A stretch of 64,000 nucleotides of DNA, from NCBI GenBank assembly GCA_023374025.1, contig SIJG01000006.1:945814-1009813 (forward strand). The letters are read 5' to 3'. A program made the position numbers and the translations under genes. The DNA is from Heterodera schachtii (Eukaryota > Nematoda > Chromadorea > Rhabditida > Heteroderidae). The notes under the pieces were generated by a model, which was not told the DNA's origin, did no database searches, and saw only the letters and a list, made by a program, of their open reading frames with translations. This document shows, in pieces, positions 57,601-64,000 of this stretch (positions within the stretch are counted from its first letter, which is position 1; the number at the start of each line of letters is the position of its first letter).

Positions 57601-60600
57601 GGGCCGTTGGAGTGCAGCGGACGATGTGGGAAGGAATCGGCAAAAATAGAGCGGGGGGGGGGGCAATTAAATTTGGTAAATAATGCTCCTAAATTTGTTG
57701 GTGTTTTAAAGCCTGATTCATTAGGGACGAAATGTCGGAAAACCGGGGCTTAACCTTTTAATTTAAATGCATCATTTTCTGTCATATTTTCATTTTCATA
57801 ATCGACTTTTGCTCATTAGACGTGTTCGAAACCATCACTTTCATGGACCGTAATCAGCGTCTAATCGCCTCGCACTCTTTTCCGTCCGCTTCTTCTTTCC
57901 ATGCCGCTTTGTCTGTAAGTTCTCCGTCCGGCACGGCTTTTAAGCCAACAAAAAGCAATGCTTTAATGGCAGCAGTGTATTTAATTCAACAAAATTATTT
58001 AATTTTTGATAGATTCGATTTGCTCGGCCTCAATTGACCATATTCACTTATGCATCCGCTAACCACGAGCGATGGTTTCAGCTGTTTGTACGCGCCGGAC
58101 ATCTTGTTGGGCAATTGATTTATGCGGGCATCAGTCACGAATTGGTCAGCGACATGGTGATCAATGATAACAGGTGGGGGAGGGGAGGACGGAGGAGGGG
58201 AGAAGAAAGGGACCGGACGGGCCGACTGATTTGACCATTTTTGGATTTTTTGAGGTTTGACCCTTCATTTTGATTATTCCAAAGGGAGTTAACTGTGGAA
58301 GCGATGGCATTTTTTTTAGATGGCATTCTGTCAGTTGGGAAGTTGATGAAATGGTCAGAGCATTTATTCGTTTTGAATTTGATTTCAATTTTTCTGAGTT
58401 TAGTCAATGCGTTTGGTGGTGGACCGTACCGAGAAAACGGTTTTTGCCGCGTCGGTGCCCCCGCGCGCCTCCCTTCTGATCATCGGGGCCAGGACTGGCA
58501 AAGACCGGTCTGGCTTTGCCGGCCAAATGCGCGATTTCCGGCTGAACGGCGTCGAATTGGCACTGGGCCAAATGGCGCAGCGCGCTTTGGGCGCTGGCGT
58601 CCAATTGGGCGCGTGGGGCGCATGCGACTCGCAGAACGCGTGCCGCAACGGCGGACGATGCGTGGAACTGTACGACGCATTCGCATGTGAGTTGAAACGA
58701 CGGGAAAGGAGCGGCGGGGCGAAGAGCGATCGGAATTGATCAAAGAAAAGAGCAGTGATCGGAGAACAAGAGACTGAGTAGGAAACAAGGACAAGTGGAA
58801 AAGGGAAAGTGACCTGGGAAGAGGAAGTGATTAGAAAAGATGGACTGATCAGATCGGAAATGGACATTGATCAAACAACGAGGGACTGACTAATTGGAGA
58901 TCGGGAAGAAAGAATCCCATTCATTCACCCTCACTTTTAATTATCTTCCTCTTAATTGACAGGTAATTGCTCACTGACCCCATTTTCTGGTGAAACTTGT
59001 GAGGATGGTCCGTCCTCCCCTTTGCTGCAAACATTGGCATTTTCCCAATTTCAGAGGTCGGCATGTGGGTCCCACTTGGTTCGGAGCTGAAAATTGCCTG
59101 GCAACACCCGGCCCAAGTAGAAAATAATTTAAATTAAATTTAATAATTGCTCTACTTTCAACAGGTGTCCAATTGTTTTCGCATCAGTGTTCAATCGGCG
59201 TCCACCGAAGTAACACTGTAAGAAATTTAAAAACAAAAAAAATTTAAATTTGAAACCGTTTATTTAAATATTTTATTTTGTCAGAATCCGCGCCCGGGCA
59301 CTATTCGCCGAGTCCAATTTCAACATGACAATCGACACAATTGGTCAGCCACAATTTTATCTCAATTAACACATTTTTTGGGTTTAACAGCGAAAAGGCG
59401 GCTTTTTAAATTATTAATAATTTAGAAAATTGAATTTTTTTTTTTAATTGTACTTCCATTGCAAAAAACAGCTGCACATTTTTCATCATTTTTCTGTTTT
59501 TTTTTTAATCGAATGGCGCCGGAAGGGCGTGCCAACTGATTGAGTGATTGTTGTGCCATTTCAGTCTACTGATCAAACTGCGAAATGTTTATTTATTTAT
59601 TTATTATTAAAATTGTTTTAGGCCAATTAAATGTGCAAATTTTTGACGGGTTTTCCTTCTCGCATAATGTCACTTTGTCTGATCGCTTTTTGGTTGCGGA
59701 CAACAAATCCAAGGACATTCACTTCTGTGCCAATTTGACTGGCCTTGAAATGAGCGTAATAATAATAATAAAATAATAATTGCTAATTATTTATTTAATG
59801 GCACACTTTAAATTTGGCTTTTCATTTAGATTAATGGTGAACAAGCACTGTTTTTGGAGGGCAATTTCACTTTTTTCTCTGCCTTCAATTCGTGGCAATT
59901 TATCGACCAAAACTTTGCCGGATGCATGTCAGTTTTATAAGAGATTATTATATAAAAGCAGAATTTAATTGACAATTCAAGTATTTCATTTAACACCCTA
60001 AAAATCAAAACAATTATTGGTAAATTTCAAATTTAATGTGATTTTTCCCCGGTGATTTTTTGTTGTGCCAAACTCTGCTCACAAAATGAGTCATCCAATT
60101 TGGCTGGCTTAGGCTTATTAAGCACAAAGCTGCGGAAATCAAAATGTGAATTGTATAGCCCAATTAACCGCTTTCCCATTTATTTGAATTATTTCTCTGC
60201 CCCTAATTACCCCCCCCCCCATTTTTGCTCATTAGTGCCCGTTTGATGGTCGGCGACGCATTTCCGCTGAAAGACCCGCGGGGGTCGCGTCTCCAATACT
60301 CCGGCAAAATTCGCTTCGGAAGCTGTCCCTACGACAACCTGTTAATTTAAATTGAATTTCAATTACCTATTTATAATCCACTCACATTTTCAGAGAACAT
60401 CGCAAAATGCCGTCCTCATTTATGGCGGGCGATTCGCCGCGCGAAAATGGGGCGGAGGAACACGCGGACATTTACGCGACCTCGTCCAATTTGATGAAAA
60501 GTCAACGCCAACTGTTGTTCATCACCCGTAATAGCCACCCATTAATTAATGTTTTTTCATTTATTTAATCACTCGTAATAGCCAATTAATTGCTTTTTAA

Positions 60601-60970
60601 TTAATTTTCAGCGGCCATTGGCTTCGCCTCCGCCCTTTGCATTTTGTTGTCGTTGTGCGTCTTTCTGCTGTACATTCAGCGACGTCCGGACGGTGTCTAC
60701 AAAACGCATGAGCACAACGCTTTTGTGCCGGTTGGAAGCGGTACGGTAAGCGACGGTGACGACCACCACAAGCAGCAGCAGTACGGTAACGGTGACGAAT
60801 TCGGCAACGCCCGCGGCAGTGTCCGTTTCGCGGGCGTACCAACGCTAATGCACACGCGACTGCTTAGTGCAGCAGCAGGTGGTGATCAGCAACAACAACA
60901 ACAGCAGGAGAAACGGCATTATCGGCACGTGCCTGATGATGAGACAACTAAACGCGAGTACTTTTGCTGA
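51689..60970 (+). CDS. Caspr/neurexin-IV-type adhesion receptor (LamG-EGF-fibrinogen-like-LamG-EGF-LamG-TM)
   Basis: Caspr/Nrx-IV proteins are single-pass cell-adhesion receptors of neurons and septate junctions. Well-supported exons run from 52331 to 60970. LamG 1: 52331-52502, 52561-52697, 52752-52871, 52932-52973, 53038-53145. LamG 2: 53231-53455, 53511-53592, 53651-53804, 54043-54094. EGF: 54144-54196, 54256-54362 ([12 protein letters not shown]). Fibrinogen-like: 54417-54551, 55162-55254, 57001-57120, 57204-57351, 57471-57625. LamG 3: 57820-57914, 58013-58173, 58320-58353, 58404-58686, which also begins EGF 2 (CRNGGRC), completed at 58963-59007. LamG 4: 59055-60340 in six exons. Then 60394-60527 and 60612-60970 carry the membrane helix ([15 protein letters not shown]) and a Gln-rich tail ending KREYFC. 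Possible 5' exons at about 51689-51760, 51859-51990 and 52104-52232 keep phase 0 but match no domain. The usual N-terminal discoidin domain was not seen. The donor at 57121 is GC. Confidence 0.9.
55339..56353. mobile_element. GTTACTC-family element, copy C, split by a nested insertion
   Basis: The ends CGTTACTCAAAAAACCACC and GGTTTTTGAGTAACG and the internal palindrome (CTTTCATCCTGCAAAATTT against TTTTGCAGGATAATAG) match copy B. A 642-bp element (55555-56196) interrupts its middle. It sits in a long intron of the Caspr-type gene. Confidence 0.72.
55555..56196. mobile_element. fold-back element TAGGGCTTGTAATTA with 8-bp duplication, nested
   Basis: The ends are perfect inverted copies (TAGGGCTTGTAATTATATGC and GCATATAATTACAAGCCCTA). 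They are flanked by GTCATAAC at 55547-55554 and 56197-56204. The duplication fits the hAT pattern nTnnnnAn. The interior carries many TGTGCATATTT words in both orientations. It inserted into the GTTACTC-family element and is therefore the younger of the two. Confidence 0.82.
56481..56571. repeat. 40-bp GC-rich tandem repeat, about 2.3 copies
   Basis: Two 40-bp units (56481-56520 and 56521-56560) differ at only a few bases and share ATTTGCGGCGCCGACA and GCGGCGCCCAGTCAAAA. A third copy is cut off at 56571. Each unit has two GCGGCGCC words. It lies in an AT-rich intron of the Caspr-type gene and stands out in composition. Confidence 0.85.
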
Positions 60971-61023
60971 TCACTGAGAGCGATTGATGGCACGGCCAAA
61001 TTACATGGAACAGGGGAAACGGC

Positions 61024-61165
61024 GAAATGCCATGGCATGACATTAGGAAATGGCCAAGTGCCATGGCATGGCTTATGTATGAAATGGCCATGGTATGACA
61101 TAGAAAATGGCCAAATTCGATTGCATGAATTGGGAAATGGATAAATGCCATGGCATCGCCAAATT
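61024..61165. repeat. imperfect tandem repeat with CCATGGCATG words
   Basis: Five variants of GAAATGCCATGGCATGACAT / AAATGGCCAAGTGCCATGG follow one another just after the Caspr-type stop codon. Units vary between about 23 and 34 bp. It is probably 3' untranslated or spacer sequence. Confidence 0.6.
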
Positions 61166-61601
61166 CAATTATTCCCGCTGAAAGGCATGGCAATAAGAAA
61201 CTCTCACTTCTGCTATTTTAATCTCTGATTATAGTGATTGATTCTGCTGATAGTATTTGATCATTCCGATCAACTCAAACATTTCTCTTCTCATTTATGC
61301 CTTTATTTTTTTTAAATAATGAAAATAAAAATAAAATTATTCATTGTAATTGTTTTTTGAGTTTAATATTTAATAAGCAAATTGCAGAATAAAAGTCGTA
61401 AAATCATCGGTAAATTTTGGTCGTCCTTTATTTGGTGGAAAATGAGGCAGAATAAAAAAGAAAAGAATAAAGTTCGATTTGAATTGATACTGATAATAGA
61501 CGGTTTGATAATACTCTCAAAATGGTAATAATTCGGTAATAATTCGGATTCTATCGACATTTAATTTAACGGGCTGTTATTGCTGCTTTTCACCAATCAA
61601 A

Positions 61602-63916
61602 TCACAACTTCCGCTTGTGTTCACCGTGGTTTTGTTTTTTTTTTCGTTTTTTCAAATGTCCGTCCATTGGCGCTGCGAACCATCGGCCGATTCTTTGGCG
61701 TTTTGTTTCCGCATTGATGACGCATTTGACACCGGACATTTTCTTCCGCAAACTGCCCAATGAAAGGGGAAGAGCCGCCTAAAAGGGAATGGGGGGGGAG
61801 AAGGTCGAGAATTAATTGACGAGAATGGGTGGAGAGAGATGAAGCCGAACAGAGGCGAAGGGCCAAACATGCTAATAGTATTTTGGTTTAAAATTGGTTA
61901 ATGCCCTCCCAAATATGACACGACATCTCCCAAACTCCAAATGATGCGGTTGCTCCTTTTTCTATTCCCATCCAAATTAATAATGAGGGTTAATTGTTGC
62001 GTAAATAACCCTTACGTTTGATGTTGACTTCCGAGCCGCGTCTGTGCGCTTTGTCCGTTGCGCAAGTGCACCGCCGTCCGTGCGCCGAACGGTTCCAACC
62101 GATCCGATCATTGGCGACTGCTGACTCGATGAAGACGAACTGCGCCGGTGGTGATGGTGGTGGTGGTGATGCTTTTTCTCTTTAAAACAATCTCTCTTTC
62201 TAATTTGGCATTGGCATTTGCTCCCTATTTGAGTTTGGCATTGTGCCATTGGTGCCCACCTCGCTTCTCCGCGGACGCCTTCGGCGGCGGCGGTTGCGCG
62301 TGGCGTCGTCGGTTTGCATAGGGCGAAGCGTTGGCATATGTTGCGAGTGCGCACGCCTCAGATGAGGCAATTTCCATCGGATAGTTTGGCAATGTGCCGA
62401 CGGTCGTCACCGCTGCTCCCCCGGCCGCTCGTCCGTGCTGCTCAGCTCGCGCTGCTGCGGCGGCACTGTCTGAAAAATTGCCGGTGGTGGCGAAGGCGGA
62501 CACGCGGCGGATCGGGTGGCAGAAGCTGGACACGGGCACAGGCAGCTGAGTGCTGCTCGAGGTGGTCGGCTGCTGCACTTCATAGTAGGGCTGCTGCACG
62601 GTGGTGGACGCCAACGCCACGCGCTCCAACGACGCAATGGTCGAGCGGATGGCACTGATTTGACGACGCTGAGGCAAACGGAAGAGAGTGAAAAGTGCCA
62701 AAAAGCGAAATAAATCGGCGGATAATTCAAAAACGAAAAGAGCGGTCATAAAATGAAATCAAATAAAAATAAAAATTATTCGAATTAAATGTTTTTGCTT
62801 GGTTTGTAAATGACTAAACCTAAAAGCATTGAATTATAAAATAAATACCTCCTCCAAATGGCCATGTTTGATCCGTTCCACCTGTAAATAATAATTAAAA
62901 ATTCTTCTCTATTTACCTAATTGTAATTAATGAGTGAATTATTATTAATTAATTGATTTAATTTGTCAATTTGGCCAATATAATTAATAAATATTGCCCA
63001 CTTAATTAAAGTGATATTAAAATAAATTCTTTTCAATTGTCAATCAATTAATTAATTAATTAATAGTTCTCCAAATTTGTTCATTTTTCGTGCCATTTTA
63101 CCATGTAAGCGATGATCAGTGCCCACGCTTTGCGCACCGTTTCACTGCGTGCCCTGCGGTCGCCCCACTCCAAAGTGCAGTCGATGAATGTTTCGGCCAC
63201 GGAGTTCCAAAGTTTGCCTAAATAATTTTTTTATAGAAAATCTTTCTTTTGCCTCAGATAGGAAAAGATTTTCAGCAATTTGAAAATAAATTTGGTAATT
63301 TGGTTCCGATTCACTTGACAGTTGTCCTCCGGAGATGTGCGCATGGCATCGTCCGACCTGCTCCAACAATGGCCCAACTTGCTCGAGATCGTCCAGACTC
63401 TCGACAACCTTAGGACAAATGGGCAAATAAAGGCAATGCTAATGACCTAATTAAGGGCAATTGCACAATGCCCACCTGGTCAATCAGTTCCGAAATTTGC
63501 TTACAGTGCGCCTTAAAAGGAAAAAATGATGAAAAGGTTTAATTAGAGCACTAAATAGTCAATTCACGGCATAATTAACTTATTTTTGCTGTTTGTACCT
63601 TGGAAAAACTGTCATGGTTGGCGAACTGTTGTGGCAATGCGCAGCGTCGGAACATCTCGCGCATCTCGGGTTCCTTGAAGAACAGCCGATGACTGATCTG
63701 TGAGCCGATCACCGTTGGGCCTTTGCTCAGATACACCTGACAAAAACAAACGGAAAGCATTTTTCAATTTCGAAATCATTAAAACTAATTAATTAGCATT
63801 TAATTATTTTCCCCAGTTTTTACTTGTCTCCACAGTGATCTGATCAGATGGATTTGGGCGCTGGTCAACGGAATTAGCGTTGTCGAAGTGCGACGACCGC
63901 TCGCCTGATGGACAAC
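61602..63916 (-). CDS. globin with long low-complexity C-terminal tail (5' end outside window)
   Basis: Nine exons were placed: 63916-63824, 63736-63599, 63511-63476, 63408-63315, 63217-63102, 62881-62849, 62668-62260, 62179-62016, 61778-61602. They give at least 419 residues. The first visible exon opens at a TTTCACAG acceptor, so the start is off-window. The globin fold covers about residues 17-155: LTSAQIHLIRSLWRQ (A helix), MREMFRRC, SFSKAHCKQISELIDQ (distal E7 His, about residue 79), VGPLLEQVGRCHAHIS (proximal F8 His, about 111) and RKAWALIIAYM (H helix). Both haem histidines are present. A tail of about 265 residues follows, Ser/Thr/Ala-rich with eight consecutive His, a Ser run and a Lys-rich end. 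Nematodes carry many divergent, often neuronal globins with extensions. Confidence 0.87.
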
Positions 63917-64000
63917 CTGTGAAAAGAGGGCATAAGCACAGAGAATGACGATGACGTGAGGCAATTAACGGCATTTAAAATTTAATGCAAGTTTAAACAT

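Overview
The window is animal nuclear DNA. Genes are cut by many short introns (40-600 bp), intergenic DNA is AT-rich, and the gene set is metazoan. It opens with the 3' end of a nematode cuticle collagen ([12 protein letters not shown] ... FFEDGTRR stop). Many introns are of the GC-AG type: seven are required by reading phase in the genes worked out here. Together with a secreted RING protein, this suggests a tylenchid plant-parasitic nematode, probably a cyst nematode. The species assignment is inference, not something read from the sequence.

Layout: collagen 3' end (+, 1-269); NMD3 ribosome-export adaptor (-, 602-3401); COX5B (+, 3767-4761), head to head with NMD3; a secreted protein with a variant RING finger (+, 5470-7115) and an exon or small gene after it (7219-7689); an acireductone dioxygenase-like protein that has lost all four metal ligands (-, 8352-9089); a 3.7 kb gap; an NFAT5-like Rel-homology transcription factor (-, 12782-16892); an unrecognised Ser-rich, coiled-coil gene (-, 18208-19164); a Bro1-domain HD-PTP/EGO-2 homologue without a phosphatase domain (-, 19757-25078); a four-pass membrane protein (-, 25949-27502); an SK-type calcium-activated potassium channel with a very long alternative N-terminus (+, 30952-48196); a Caspr/neurexin-IV-type adhesion receptor (+, about 51689-60970); and a globin with a long low-complexity tail (-, 61602-63916, 5' end outside the window).

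Mobile DNA consists of small non-autonomous elements. Four fold-back elements have 8-bp target-site duplications (22370-22748, 30247-30868, 48951-49900, 55555-56196). A second family has CGTTACTC/GAGTAACG ends (2125-2382, 10211-10592, 55339-56353). One fold-back element is nested inside a copy of the second family.

Exon boundaries were placed by hand. Each used GT-AG or GC-AG sites, phase continuity and family conservation. Two introns, one in NMD3 and one in the NFAT gene, have no usable AG at the conserved junction. The genes do not form an obvious pathway. Several (SK channel, Caspr-type receptor, HD-PTP) are typical of excitable or epithelial cell biology, and NMD3 and COX5B are housekeeping genes.
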